Positions 24,457 through 32,733 of a DNA stretch of 64,000 nt are shown one piece after another (position 1 is the stretch's first letter; each line of letters starts with the position of its first letter). Source of the DNA: Senimuribacter intestinalis (GTDB lineage Bacteria > Bacillota > Clostridia > Peptostreptococcales > Anaerovoracaceae); assembly GCA_943192975.1 (NCBI GenBank), contig CALPCJ010000005.1, positions 124,001 through 188,000 of the forward strand, in the 5' to 3' direction. The translations under genes and the position numbers were made by a program. The notes below the pieces were generated by a model. It did not search any database, was not told where the DNA came from, and saw only the letters and a list, made by a program, of their open reading frames with translations.

Positions 24457-24969
24457 TTACTCCCAGGGTTCAATCCGAAGCACCAGTCCGCCAGGAATAC
24501 CAGTCTCCATATTGGTCGGGTAAAGCCCCACGCGAAATTTCTGTTCGCCTGCCCGATAATACCAGATATAATAATTGAGCGGTTCCTGCCGTTTGGAAGC
24601 CTCCGTCATGCTGGCATAGTGATAGCCGCTGCTGCTTTGATTTGACTCTCCACTTCGTTTTTCACAAGCGCGCCATACGCTTTGCGCATAGCCGTCCACC
24701 AGTTCCTGGTTCATTTCTTCATCAATGTCAAAAAGGATACTATATGTACCATCCACTACTTCCAAACTCTCTTTTGCTGTACCACAAGGTCTCCCAAAGT
24801 CTTTGATTTCACACGCTTTTTCGATGACGTCAGTCCAGGCTGCGCAGCTTTTTTCCATTAAAATCTGTCCTTTTGTCTGCACTTGGGTTTTGCCTGAGCA
24901 TGCTGTCACGAGAAACATCATCACCGCTGCAAAAGAAACTAGAGTGATTGTCCTTATTTTTACTTTCAT
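24457..24969 (-). CDS. Lipoprotein of unknown function
   Basis: A 170-residue exported protein with a lipoprotein signal peptide: basic start MKVKIRTIT, hydrophobic core, lipobox VTAC with the cysteine near residue 24. The mature part has no motif I recognise; it contains several Trp-Tyr pairs (YYIWYYRAGEQ). The ATG at 24967-24969 is preceded by AGGAGG at nine bases, which rules out the longer frame. Single gene. Confidence 0.7.
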   Translation of the reverse strand: MKVKIRTITLVSFAAVMMFLVTACSGKTQVQTKGQILMEKSCAAWTDVIEKACEIKDFGRPCGTAKESLEVVDGTYSILFDIDEEMNQELVDGYAQSVWRACEKRSGESNQSSSGYHYASMTEASKRQEPLNYYIWYYRAGEQKFRVGLYPTNMETGIPGGLVLRIEPWE

Positions 24970-25101
24970 TCCATACCGCCTCCTGCAAACAGTGTATGTG
25001 CGGACAAAAAAAACAGAACTCAAAATGAAGATATCTTACAAGCATGTATTTAAAATCCATGATACACTATCACTAATCAAAACCAGAAAGGATGGCTTTC
25101 C

Positions 25102-25938
25102 ATGGAAAAAGAAACTAGAACAATCTGCTACGATACCGATTTAAAAATTGAAGCCTATCGCTTCGCACATATAAGGCAGCCCTTTCCCAATCACTTCCAC
25201 GGTTACTATGTACTTGGAATTATCGCTGAGGGTTCGCGGAATATGACTGTCAAAAATATCGACTACTGTGCTCGCGCAGGTGATGTGATAGTCTTTTCTC
25301 CTTACCAGAATCACGCATGCCTGCCCGATGGCAACGCCGCTCTTTCCTATTATGGGCTCAACGTTTCCTCGAAAATCATGGAAGAAAGATGCCTAGAGCT
25401 AACCGGCAAAAAGTTTCTTCCTGCTTTCGTATCACCGCTGCTGCAGGACGAGGAACTTTACTCGTACATCTACCAGCTTAACCAGTTAATCTTTGAAGAA
25501 AGTAAGGAATTTCAGAAAGGGGAACTTTTCCTTTGCCTCATTGAACGTCTGCTCCGCCGTCATGGGTTTGTCCAAGAGGATGATTCGCAGAAAGACTGCG
25601 CTAATCCTAGCAGCATAGAAAAAGTCTGTAATTATATCGACGAAAATTTTGATCGGCACATTTCACTGAATGACCTATGCGATATTGCCTGTCAGAGCAA
25701 GTCCACCCTGCTGCGCACGTTTACCAGGGAAAAGGGAATCACACCCTATCGATATCTGGAAACGGTTCGGATTAACAAAGCCCGCCAACTTCTGGAGGAC
25801 GGTTTAAATCCTGCTGAGGCTGCTCTCAACACAGGCTTTTCGGACCAAAGCCATTTCAATCGCTATTTCACCATGTTTACCGGTCTGACACCAGCCCTGT
25901 ACCGTGATATCCTTCAAAAAAAATTAACAAGAAAGTGA
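25102..25938 (+). CDS. AraC family transcriptional regulator
   Basis: A 278-residue regulator with an N-terminal cupin-type sensing domain (HFHGYYVLGIIAEG, DVIVFSPYQNHAC) and two C-terminal AraC helix-turn-helix motifs (SLNDLCDIACQSKSTLLRTF; AALNTGFSDQSHFNRYFTMF). Followed ten bases later by the DUF2000 gene, with which it almost certainly forms an operon. The ligand is unknown. Confidence 0.92.
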   Translation: MEKETRTICYDTDLKIEAYRFAHIRQPFPNHFHGYYVLGIIAEGSRNMTVKNIDYCARAGDVIVFSPYQNHACLPDGNAALSYYGLNVSSKIMEERCLELTGKKFLPAFVSPLLQDEELYSYIYQLNQLIFEESKEFQKGELFLCLIERLLRRHGFVQEDDSQKDCANPSSIEKVCNYIDENFDRHISLNDLCDIACQSKSTLLRTFTREKGITPYRYLETVRINKARQLLEDGLNPAEAALNTGFSDQSHFNRYFTMFTGLTPALYRDILQKKLTRK

Positions 25939-25948
25939 GAATTTTGTC

Positions 25949-26371
25949 ATGAATTTACAAGAAGAAAAATGTGTTATGATTATCGATGAGACGCTGCCTC
26001 TTGGCATTATTGCCAACACTACAGCAATTTTGGGAATCACTCTGGGCAAAGAACTGCCTGAGGTCGTTGGCTGCGATGTGACCGACAGTTCCGGCTCTTT
26101 ACACAAAGGAATCATCGAATTTCCTGTTCCCATCCTTTCAGGAAACAAAAAAATTCTGCGGGAAATTCGAGAAAAACTCTGCAGACCGGAATTTTCCGAC
26201 TTGCTGACAGTAGATTTTTCGGATTTGGCGCAGACCTGTAAAACCTATGAAGAATTCACTTTCAAGATGGGTAACACTGCTGAAAGCAACTTAAATTACA
26301 TAGGGATTGCCATATGCGGATCCAAGAAAAAAGTCAATAAACTAGCAGGCAGTATTGCACTGCTTCGATAA
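25949..26371 (+). CDS. DUF2000 family protein
   Basis: A 140-residue protein of the DUF2000 family: KCVMIIDETLPLGIIANTTAILGITLGK at the start and NYIGIAICGSKKKVNKLAGS near the end. This family often follows AraC regulators, as here. The biochemical role is unknown; it has a peptidyl-tRNA-hydrolase-like fold in family members as I recall. Confidence 0.85.
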   Translation: MNLQEEKCVMIIDETLPLGIIANTTAILGITLGKELPEVVGCDVTDSSGSLHKGIIEFPVPILSGNKKILREIREKLCRPEFSDLLTVDFSDLAQTCKTYEEFTFKMGNTAESNLNYIGIAICGSKKKVNKLAGSIALLR

Positions 26372-26389
26372 AATAGATGCATAAAAAGG

Positions 26390-26417
26390 CAGAAACAGCA
26401 GTAATCTGCTGTTTCTG
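26390..26417 (+). terminator. Terminator after the DUF2000 gene
   Basis: Perfect 12-bp stem CAGAAACAGCAG/CTGCTGTTTCTG with a TAAT loop. Confidence 0.75.
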
Positions 26418-26489
26418 TTCGTGACCCTTCGTCAAGGTTTTTCTGCGGGTACACTCTAACCCTAATCGATATCTTTCACTGTTCATAAA

Positions 26490-26556
26490 GTTTTTATAAA
26501 AATTCCATAGAACTTTTATAAAAAAGTGTTAGATTTAAGAAAAAATGTGGTACAAT
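26490..26556 (+). promoter_or_regulatory. Rubrerythrin promoter region with paired TTTTATAAAA motifs
   Basis: TTAGAT (26529-26534), 16-base spacer, TACAAT (26551-26556, with upstream TGG). Two copies of TTTTATAAAA (near 26491 and 26513) lie just upstream. They could be a redox or peroxide repressor site but do not match a PerR box exactly. Confidence 0.5.
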
Positions 26557-26597
26557 AGACATAATTAAAAAATGAAATTCAAGGAGGATTTAACATT

Positions 26598-27140
26598 ATG
26601 AAATGGGTATGTTCAGTTTGCGGATATGTTCACGAAGGCGACCAGCCACCTGAAAAATGTCCACAGTGCAAAGTTCCTGCAGACAAGTTCATCAAGCAGG
26701 AAGAAGGTAAAGTAGAATTTGCAGACAAGCACGTTGTAGGCGTTGCTCAGGGAGTTGACCAGGAAATCATCGACGGTCTTCGCGCTAACTTTGAAGGTGA
26801 ATGTTCTGAGGTAGGCATGTACTTAGCAATGGCTAGAGTTGCTCACAGAGAAGGTTATCCGGAAATCGGTCTGTACTGGGAAAAGGCTGCTTGGGAAGAA
26901 GCTGAGCACGCTGCTAAATTTGCAGAACTGCTGGGCGAAGTTGTAACCGACTCCACTAAGAAGAATCTGGAAATGAGAGTAGAAGCTGAAGCTGGCGCTT
27001 GCGCTGGTAAAAAAGCTCTGGCTACTATGGCTAAACAGCAGAATCTGGATGCAATTCACGACACCGTACATGAAATGGCTAAGGATGAGGCAAGACATGG
27101 CGCCGCATTTGAAGGTCTGTTAAAGAGATACTTCGGCTAA
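26598..27140 (+). CDS. Reverse rubrerythrin (peroxide-reducing)
   Basis: A 180-residue protein in which a rubredoxin-type iron site comes first (CSVCGY at residue 5, CPQCKVP at 21), followed by a ferritin-like diiron domain with the E-x(n)-E-x2-H pairs (EGECSEVGMY, EEAEHAAKF, EDEARH-type KDEARHGAAF). This reversed domain order marks the rubrerythrin subfamily that reduces hydrogen peroxide and O2 with NADH-derived electrons in clostridia. Strong GGAGG and biased codons imply high expression. Complements fprA. Confidence 0.93.
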   Translation: MKWVCSVCGYVHEGDQPPEKCPQCKVPADKFIKQEEGKVEFADKHVVGVAQGVDQEIIDGLRANFEGECSEVGMYLAMARVAHREGYPEIGLYWEKAAWEEAEHAAKFAELLGEVVTDSTKKNLEMRVEAEAGACAGKKALATMAKQQNLDAIHDTVHEMAKDEARHGAAFEGLLKRYFG

Positions 27141-27186
27141 TAGACGTTTCTTCAAAGTTGTTGAAAGTTCAATACTTAGAGGATAG

Positions 27187-27217
27187 GGAAGCTCGAAAGG
27201 GCTTCCTTTTTTTCTTT
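27187..27217 (+). terminator. Terminator after rubrerythrin
   Basis: GGAAGC-(TCGAAAG)-GGCTTCC followed by TTTTTTTC. Confidence 0.85.
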
Positions 27218-27267
27218 AAGTAAGTTGGCAGTTAAGCAGGGAATTCTTCTTTGACTTAAAGAGGACA

Positions 27268-27308
27268 CAAAAAAAGAAGCGTCGGCAGGGGCTATCTACC
27301 AACGCTTC
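27268..27308 (-). terminator. Terminator facing the 27.7-29 kb island
   Basis: Minus strand GAAGCGTTGGTAG pairs with CTGCCGACGCTTC (13 bp with two G-T pairs), followed by TTTTTTTG. It would stop transcripts leaving the island at 27680. Confidence 0.7.
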
Positions 27309-27557
27309 ACATATCTATCTATATAACGGCAGTGCCGTAGAGAAAAGTATTAAGAAGTATTACGCCTACATATATGTATATGTTTAGAAGGGAAGTCTCA
27401 ACTATTTTCAGACAACAGAACCGCTATAAATATCAGTATTAAAACTAATTTACTGAAAATATACCTAACACATTTCTTTCTTTTTCCTAACTTCTATCAA
27501 TATTATATCTGGATTTTATTGTAATTTCTAATTTTGAAGAGGTTGGGATTTTAAATA

Positions 27558-27591
27558 GAAAAAATCCACACAGCCTGCGCCATGTGGATTT
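27558..27591. repeat. 34-bp direct repeat, left copy (hairpin-forming)
   Basis: Identical over 34 bp to 29286-29319. It contains AAATCCACA ... TGTGGATTT, so each copy can fold as a terminator-type hairpin. The copies bound a 1.7 kb AT-rich block. Confidence 0.75.
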
Positions 27592-27679
27592 CTACAGATT
27601 ATAAAGCACTCACTATATGTATTTCTTATCCCACACTCAAATTCCATCACCTTTAGTCAATGATTATTTCTTTCAGTCT

Positions 27680-28555
27680 TTATTGGTCAATTTTGTCCAC
27701 CCAGGCAGCCGGAATTGTAATCTGTCCCCCCATCGTCGACTCATATGTAATTGTTCCTCTGGATACTCCATATATAGTAATATAGTCATCTTCTAAAACT
27801 CTCGATGAAACAATGTCTTTATTATATCCGCAATAGAGAATTGTATCATAATTGCCGTCGACAGCTAAACGAATCTGAATTTCATCTCCATCTCCTTCAA
27901 TTAACTGGACAACCTTGCCTCTAAATTTGATTTTCTTTCCCTCATATTTTTCAGGATTTCTTGCTAACTGACTGTATGTTATACCTGTATTGTATCCCTT
28001 TTTCTTTTCTTCCTCTAATTGTTTTTGTTTTTCTTTTTCTTCTTTTTCCCTAATTTTTTTAGCTTGTTCTATATCCTTAAGGGAATATTCTTCAAATGGT
28101 TCCATTTCTTCTTTATACTCGCTGTACTCTGTTTGTACGCTAGTTAATTCAGCTTTAACGGATTCCAATTCAGCTTCGGTATTTTCCAACTTTGCTGAAG
28201 AATCATTCCCTAACCATAAAGCACAACACAACACAGCTACAACTGTCGGAATCAAAAATGATTTTCTCGTAAACCATTTTTGATTTGATTTGTCCTTCTT
28301 ACTTTCCCTAAACCCTTCTTTCAGAAATTCTGGTGTCACTTCATTTTCGATATTCGTTAAATCTTCTGTCGATACATAATTTCCATTATCAGCAGTGTCA
28401 TTTTTTCTTTCTAGCTGCTCATCAGTAACTTCTATTTCTATTGGCTTCTGTTTCATAGATCCAGTGTTAACTTCTTCTACTTCAATCATTTCGCCACTAC
28501 AATTAGGGCAAAATTCACTTTGTGCTACTGTACCACATCTTTCACATTTCTTCAT
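27680..28555 (-). CDS. Zinc-ribbon, single-membrane-helix, coiled-coil protein
   Basis: A 291-residue protein. Residues 1-25 are a zinc ribbon (CERCG ... CPNC); about 25-95 are acidic and probably disordered; one membrane helix follows (SFLIPTVVAVLCCALWLG, about 98-116); then a long coiled coil (ELESVKAELTSVQTEY... KEKQKQLEEEKKK) and a C-terminal beta domain of about 90 residues (GKKIKFRGKVVQL ... YITIYGVSRG) that looks like an OB-type fold seen in Firmicute and phage 'toxin regulator' proteins. The start at 28555 follows GGAGG by about 11 bases. Function unknown; base composition is more AT-rich than the flanks. Confidence 0.7.
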   Translation of the reverse strand: MKKCERCGTVAQSEFCPNCSGEMIEVEEVNTGSMKQKPIEIEVTDEQLERKNDTADNGNYVSTEDLTNIENEVTPEFLKEGFRESKKDKSNQKWFTRKSFLIPTVVAVLCCALWLGNDSSAKLENTEAELESVKAELTSVQTEYSEYKEEMEPFEEYSLKDIEQAKKIREKEEKEKQKQLEEEKKKGYNTGITYSQLARNPEKYEGKKIKFRGKVVQLIEGDGDEIQIRLAVDGNYDTILYCGYNKDIVSSRVLEDDYITIYGVSRGTITYESTMGGQITIPAAWVDKIDQ

Positions 28556-28562
28556 TTTTATT

Positions 28563-28748
28563 TTATCCCTCCGCATTTAATATGTACGCCGCTCTACTAA
28601 CCGCCGCTTCCATCTCATGAACATGGTGAGACACTGTATCAGGACTTCGCCGCATTTTACTTGCCACTTTCTTGAAGGAGCCGTACTGTTGGTAAAGTTG
28701 CAACATCTTTTCTCCTTCTTTCTGTGTTACTCTTGTTCCTTTTGCCAT
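28563..28748 (-). CDS. Small helix-turn-helix protein
   Basis: A 61-residue protein consisting of one HTH of resolvase/phage type: KMLQLYQQYGSFKKVASKMRRSPDTVSHHVHE. The Shine-Dalgarno is weak. It lies between the frameshifted gene and the zinc-ribbon gene, with the next start codon eight bases past its stop, so the three are probably one transcript. Role unknown; sequence style suggests phage or integrative-element origin. Confidence 0.6.
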   Translation of the reverse strand: MAKGTRVTQKEGEKMLQLYQQYGSFKKVASKMRRSPDTVSHHVHEMEAAVSRAAYILNAEG

Positions 28749-28751
28749 GGC

Positions 28752-28950
28752 TTATCTCACAACCTTATCTTCTGGGCGCAGCATGCTATTTTTGATTACC
28801 TTTTCAAACTGTTCTCTGACATAGGTTTCCGCTGTCCATTTCTTAGCCGAACCGCCATCAGTAAGAACCTTGTTCATTTTGTCCAGTTGGGCAAAAAAAG
28901 TTCTTCAGCAATATGATTCTTTCTTTTTCTGTGTCAATGATAATTCTCAT
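28752..28950 (-). pseudogene. Frameshifted small gene of phage type
   Basis: Starting at ATG 28948-28950 the frame reads MRIIIDTEKERIIL and then stops early; after a run of seven T (28889-28897 region, minus strand) another frame continues as AQLDKMNKVLTDGGSAKKWTAETY... to a stop at 28752. Removing one T joins both halves into a 65-residue protein. Either a broken gene, a slippery homopolymer used as a switch, or a sequencing error. First gene behind the G-tract promoter. Confidence 0.55.
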
Positions 28951-29005
28951 AATGTAAAATCTCTCTTTCTGCATTTCACAAGTTTTCCTTTAAACCTGTG
29001 AATCT

Positions 29006-29033
29006 ATTATAACGTGTACCCCCCCCCCGTCAA
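29006..29033 (-). promoter_or_regulatory. Promoter with G10 homopolymer spacer (possible phase switch)
   Basis: Minus strand TTGACG (29028-29033), then a spacer of nine G plus TACACGT (16 bases), then TATAAT (29006-29011). The tract is ten G in all. A change of one base in the tract would set the spacer to 15 or 17, so slipped-strand mispairing could switch the promoter strength. Confidence 0.6.
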
Positions 29034-29053
29034 TATTTTTCGACATTTTACAG

Positions 29054-29119
29054 TTATTTACATTCACACGCAATACTTCTTTGAATTCTAAGGTTTTTAT
29101 CATCTACTTTGTAGTCCAT
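29054..29119 (-). CDS. Possible 21-residue peptide or gene remnant
   Basis: MDYKVDDKNLRIQR... with a strong GGAGG eight bases upstream. It is too short to assign; a further 28-residue open frame (KNDIMGLSRGQAKAVAYPNV) lies upstream near 29250. Both may be pieces of decayed phage genes in the island. Confidence 0.25.
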   Translation of the reverse strand: MDYKVDDKNLRIQRSIACECK

Positions 29120-29285
29120 TATTGTTCCTCCAACTTCCGATTTGTTAAAATGGATTGTACCATAATTTACTTGATAATGATACTTTTTTGAACATTAGGA
29201 TAGGCAACTGCTTTCGCTTGTCCTCTTGATAAACCCATTATATCATTTTTCATAGAAGAATGCCACTGAAAATCCATCTCTCGAT

Positions 29286-29319
29286 GAAAAAATCCACACA
29301 GCCTGCGCCATGTGGATTT
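29286..29319. repeat. 34-bp direct repeat, right copy (terminator of peptidase gene)
   Basis: Identical to 27558-27591. On the minus strand it sits 24 bp past the stop of the M20 peptidase and has the form of a rho-independent terminator, so this copy has an obvious job; the left copy does not. Confidence 0.75.
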
Positions 29320-29342
29320 TTATTACAGAACCCTTCACAGAT

Positions 29343-30770
29343 TCAATCTTTTAATACAGACAACAGCTTCACCAGCCATCCATAGACACGCTGTGCGGAG
29401 GCAACTTCCAGCTTTTCCTGCGCCGTATGCACATCTGTTAAATTAGGACCGATAGAAATCATATCCATGTCCGGGTATAGTTCTTTGAAAAAACCGCACT
29501 CCAGTCCTGCATGAATGGAAATCATCGCGGGCTTCTCCTCATAAAGCGCTTCATAGACTGCTGCCGCTCGATCGCGCAGCGGTGAGTCTACTGAAAAAGC
29601 CCACTCTGGATAGTCACTGCCAAAATTCACTTCGGCATGTGCAGCATGTGCCAGCACCGTCATCTGATCTCGCATCATCTCTTTCAGACTGCGCACGGAA
29701 CTGCGGATAGAGCATGTAATGGTCACAGCTTCATCATCACATCGCAGAATACCGATGTTATTAGAACTTTCTACCAAATCTTTCAGATGCATGTTCATCG
29801 TCTGCACATTGACAGGAATCGCAAGAATCAGAAGCAGTACATCCTGCAGGGTTTCAGAAGTCAACACTTGATTTCCCCCAGACCATGGTGCCATAGACAA
29901 CCTGACATTTGAATCTGACGCAGACAATTCATACCGAAACGCGGTATCATATGCCTCGACCAGTTGCTCTAATGCAGCTTCATCGCGTACAAATAACACT
30001 GCTTCACTATAATCCGGAATCGCATTGCCCTTACTGCCGCCCGAGATGGAGCCGACACAGGCGCCCACCTGAACGCTGACTGCATAAATCAAACGGGCTA
30101 GCATACGAATCGCATTGCCGCGTCCCTTTTCAATTTCAACACCGGAATGCCCGCCGGTCAGTCCGCTTATGGTGACTTTAAAGCCTTTATAACCTGCCGG
30201 CGCTGGTTCCCAGTCCGCACTTCGACGAAATACAGGCGTTACGCCCCCTGCACAGCCGACCGTAAAAACGCCTTCCCACTCACTGTCCAAATTTATCATC
30301 CGACGACCCTGCAGGACGGATGAAGACAACCCTTTTGCCCCCTCCATTCCCGTCTCTTCTCCTGCGGTAAATAGCACCTCCAGAGGAGGATGGGGTAAGT
30401 CGGTACTGTCTAAAACCGCCAGCGCAAAAGCCATTCCAATCCCATTATCAGCCCCCAGTGACGTGCCGTCTGCGCTTAAAAAACCGTCCTCTTCAATCAA
30501 CTTCAACGGGTTATGATAGTCATGGAAACTTCCTTCCTCTTTCACATACACCATGTCAGAATGACTCTGCAGAATAAGAATCGGCGCATTTTCATAGCCT
30601 GCAGCCGCCGGTTTGCGAATCATCACGTTATATGCATCGTCTACTGTCACATCTAATCCACGGGTTTCCGCAAAAGAAACCAGATAAGCCGCCACTTCTT
30701 TTTCATCACCCGAATCTTGTGGAATCGCAGTCAGTCTGCGAAATATCGTCAATGGATCAGCGTTACGCAT
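29343..30770 (-). CDS. M20 family dipeptidase (PepD-like)
   Basis: A 475-residue zinc aminoacyl-dipeptidase of the cytosolic non-specific dipeptidase type. Metal-binding residues: HSDMV near residue 70, LGADNGIG near 110, EETGMEGA near 140, and the dimerisation segment GGHSGVEIEKGRGNA. ATG 30770 overlaps the permease stop codon (ATGCGTAA); a further frame to 30848 lies within the permease gene and is rejected. Last gene of a four-gene operon; may hydrolyse an N-carbamoyl or peptide-like product of the hydantoin-type pathway, or simply a dipeptide. Confidence 0.88.
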   Translation of the reverse strand: MRNADPLTIFRRLTAIPQDSGDEKEVAAYLVSFAETRGLDVTVDDAYNVMIRKPAAAGYENAPILILQSHSDMVYVKEEGSFHDYHNPLKLIEEDGFLSADGTSLGADNGIGMAFALAVLDSTDLPHPPLEVLFTAGEETGMEGAKGLSSSVLQGRRMINLDSEWEGVFTVGCAGGVTPVFRRSADWEPAPAGYKGFKVTISGLTGGHSGVEIEKGRGNAIRMLARLIYAVSVQVGACVGSISGGSKGNAIPDYSEAVLFVRDEAALEQLVEAYDTAFRYELSASDSNVRLSMAPWSGGNQVLTSETLQDVLLLILAIPVNVQTMNMHLKDLVESSNNIGILRCDDEAVTITCSIRSSVRSLKEMMRDQMTVLAHAAHAEVNFGSDYPEWAFSVDSPLRDRAAAVYEALYEEKPAMISIHAGLECGFFKELYPDMDMISIGPNLTDVHTAQEKLEVASAQRVYGWLVKLLSVLKD

Positions 30771-31926
30771 CAGCCTCACACTCCTCTTCTTCGCCCGGCA
30801 AAGGTAAACGACCCTGCCCCGCCAGTACAGTCTTTCCCAGTAATGCATTTAAAATCATATATGCAATCGTCGCTACCAAGATACTGTCGAAGCCTGCGCT
30901 GAAAAAGCTGAAGAATAAACCTACAATAGAGCCGATTGCCCAGGAACAAATACCAATCCAGTTAATGCCTTTGACCCTGTACCAATTTTCAGGCTTTGCT
31001 TTGCCAAAGAAATAGTAATCTGCAATCATGACACCTGCTACAGGCGGCATAATGGCGGAAAGCACATTAAGGAATGAAATCAACGAATTGGCAAGACCGG
31101 TCAGCGCCATCACGATACCAATTACGCCGGCAGCTAGCGTCACATAAGGACGAAGTTCTTCACGGAAGTTTCCGATTTTCATACACGCCATACCAGCCAC
31201 ATAGGCATTCCCCGTATTCGTGGTCCAGGTTGCCAATACCAAAATGACCATGCTGATCATAGGAATTCCAATATTGACAAACATCTGCGTAATATCTGAT
31301 TCACCAGTCGTAACGCCCATAATGCCTCCAATGGTTACCATGATAACACCTGCAGGCATACCCATCAGATTAATTCCGTGTACCGCACCGTACACACAAG
31401 TAATCACCAAAAACGGTACCGCCACATAGTTTAAGATTTTCATAAAAGAATAACCGATGACAGAAGTCGCAAGCATAATCGCACCCCACAAAACACAGCC
31501 TGCCCACTGTGGGAAGCTGACGCCGAAAATTGCCATCATGGTACTGAATGCAGCAGCGCATGTTGCAGTCTGCACACCAAACCAACCGATACTGGAAACA
31601 AAAGAAATCATGCTGATCACATAACTGGCGCCGCTGTCACCAAAGGTTTTCGTGGCACACATTGCGGAAGGAAGACCCAAATCCCCGCCGATGATTCCAG
31701 TCAGTGTCATCAAGCTACCAATCAAACTGTATGAAATCACGGTTGTGAGCACGACCTGCCCAATGGATAATCCCTCCGCCAAAGCGCCGCCGATCATCAA
31801 ACTCGGAATGCAAATCAAAATACCAATCCAGATAAAAGAAATACTCCACCAACTCTGTTTCTCGTCTTCCCTGACCCGACCAAGGGCTCTCTTTTCAACA
31901 TGAAGCACTTTATTATTTTTTGCCAT
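30763..31926 (-). CDS. NCS1 family permease (cytosine/hydantoin type)
   Basis: A 387-residue membrane protein with 10-12 hydrophobic helices, the NCS1 pattern SFIWIGILICIPSLMIGGAL near residue 30, and NTGNAYVAGMACMKIGNF near 235. NCS1 carriers import nucleobases, allantoin, hydantoins or related heterocycles with Na+ or H+. Its place after a racemase and DUF917 protein favours a hydantoin-like substrate. The start at 31926 follows AGGAGG. Confidence 0.88.
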   Translation of the reverse strand: MAKNNKVLHVEKRALGRVREDEKQSWWSISFIWIGILICIPSLMIGGALAEGLSIGQVVLTTVISYSLIGSLMTLTGIIGGDLGLPSAMCATKTFGDSGASYVISMISFVSSIGWFGVQTATCAAAFSTMMAIFGVSFPQWAGCVLWGAIMLATSVIGYSFMKILNYVAVPFLVITCVYGAVHGINLMGMPAGVIMVTIGGIMGVTTGESDITQMFVNIGIPMISMVILVLATWTTNTGNAYVAGMACMKIGNFREELRPYVTLAAGVIGIVMALTGLANSLISFLNVLSAIMPPVAGVMIADYYFFGKAKPENWYRVKGINWIGICSWAIGSIVGLFFSFFSAGFDSILVATIAYMILNALLGKTVLAGQGRLPLPGEEEECEADA

Positions 31927-31943
31927 TCTTATATCCTCCTACT

Positions 31944-32708
31944 TTATATCATCTTTTGCGATTGTGCCGTTTCATCGCCGCCAGTCCACAACATCCGCGC
32001 TTTGTCCCGCGGCGGCATGTAGGTAACCCGGCTGTGATAAAGGTCCATGCGCACAAAGGTTTCCAGCATCACGACGGCTGCTTGCGCCGCCTCTATGACC
32101 GGCACTCCATAGCCCTCTGCACACAGCGCCTTTTCAACCGCTTCTTTTACACCTGCCATGGCGGTGCATCCCAGGATAATCGTTCCTGCGCCATCCTCCT
32201 TGATTGCCCGTTTACTTTCTTCGATAACCGCTTGAATCAAATCGTCCAATTCCCCTAAATCCAATACCGGTATATCTACATGCCGCACTTTCGTAAATCT
32301 CTTTTCAAACCCGCTCTTTGCAATCTGTCCTTCAATCATCGGAACGACTTCAGGTAGTACCGTTACGATGCCCAGTTTATCTGCTGTTCCCAGCGCGTAA
32401 TGCACAATAGGCTCAAACCCCCCGAAGACTGGAATTTTTACTGTTTCTCTCGCTGCGCGGACACCCGGATCACCGAAACAGTTGACAAAGATTCCATCAT
32501 ATCCCGCTTTTTCAGCTTCCATACATTTTAAAACTACGTTAGCCGCAGCAAGAGCTTCATCAAATTCCCCTTCAATACTCCCCGGTCCATATTCCAGATA
32601 CCAGGTATCCATCTCCGTCCCCGGAAGCAGGTATTTCATCATATAGGCTTTCATTTCTTCCGAGCCAAACCGATTGTCAATAATCGGCGGCAAGTTTAAT
32701 AATTTCAT
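31944..32708 (-). CDS. Asp/Glu/hydantoin racemase family protein
   Basis: A 254-residue two-cysteine racemase-fold enzyme. The catalytic cysteine pair is visible as NCFGDPGV near residue 80 and ILGCTAM near 190. Start MKLLNLPP at 32708 is chosen because AAGGAG lies seven bases upstream; the longer frame to 32774 overlaps the preceding gene. It would interconvert enantiomers of a hydantoin or amino acid substrate brought in by the neighbouring permease. Confidence 0.87.
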   Translation of the reverse strand: MKLLNLPPIIDNRFGSEEMKAYMMKYLLPGTEMDTWYLEYGPGSIEGEFDEALAAANVVLKCMEAEKAGYDGIFVNCFGDPGVRAARETVKIPVFGGFEPIVHYALGTADKLGIVTVLPEVVPMIEGQIAKSGFEKRFTKVRHVDIPVLDLGELDDLIQAVIEESKRAIKEDGAGTIILGCTAMAGVKEAVEKALCAEGYGVPVIEAAQAAVVMLETFVRMDLYHSRVTYMPPRDKARMLWTGGDETAQSQKMI

Positions 32709-32733
32709 AGCAACACTCCTTACATTCCATCCC

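Noticed and set aside
27261..27420. Possible tRNA or small structured RNA in the gap after rubrerythrin
   Set aside because: Only terminator-type hairpins are visible; no cloverleaf and no TTC-loop signature.
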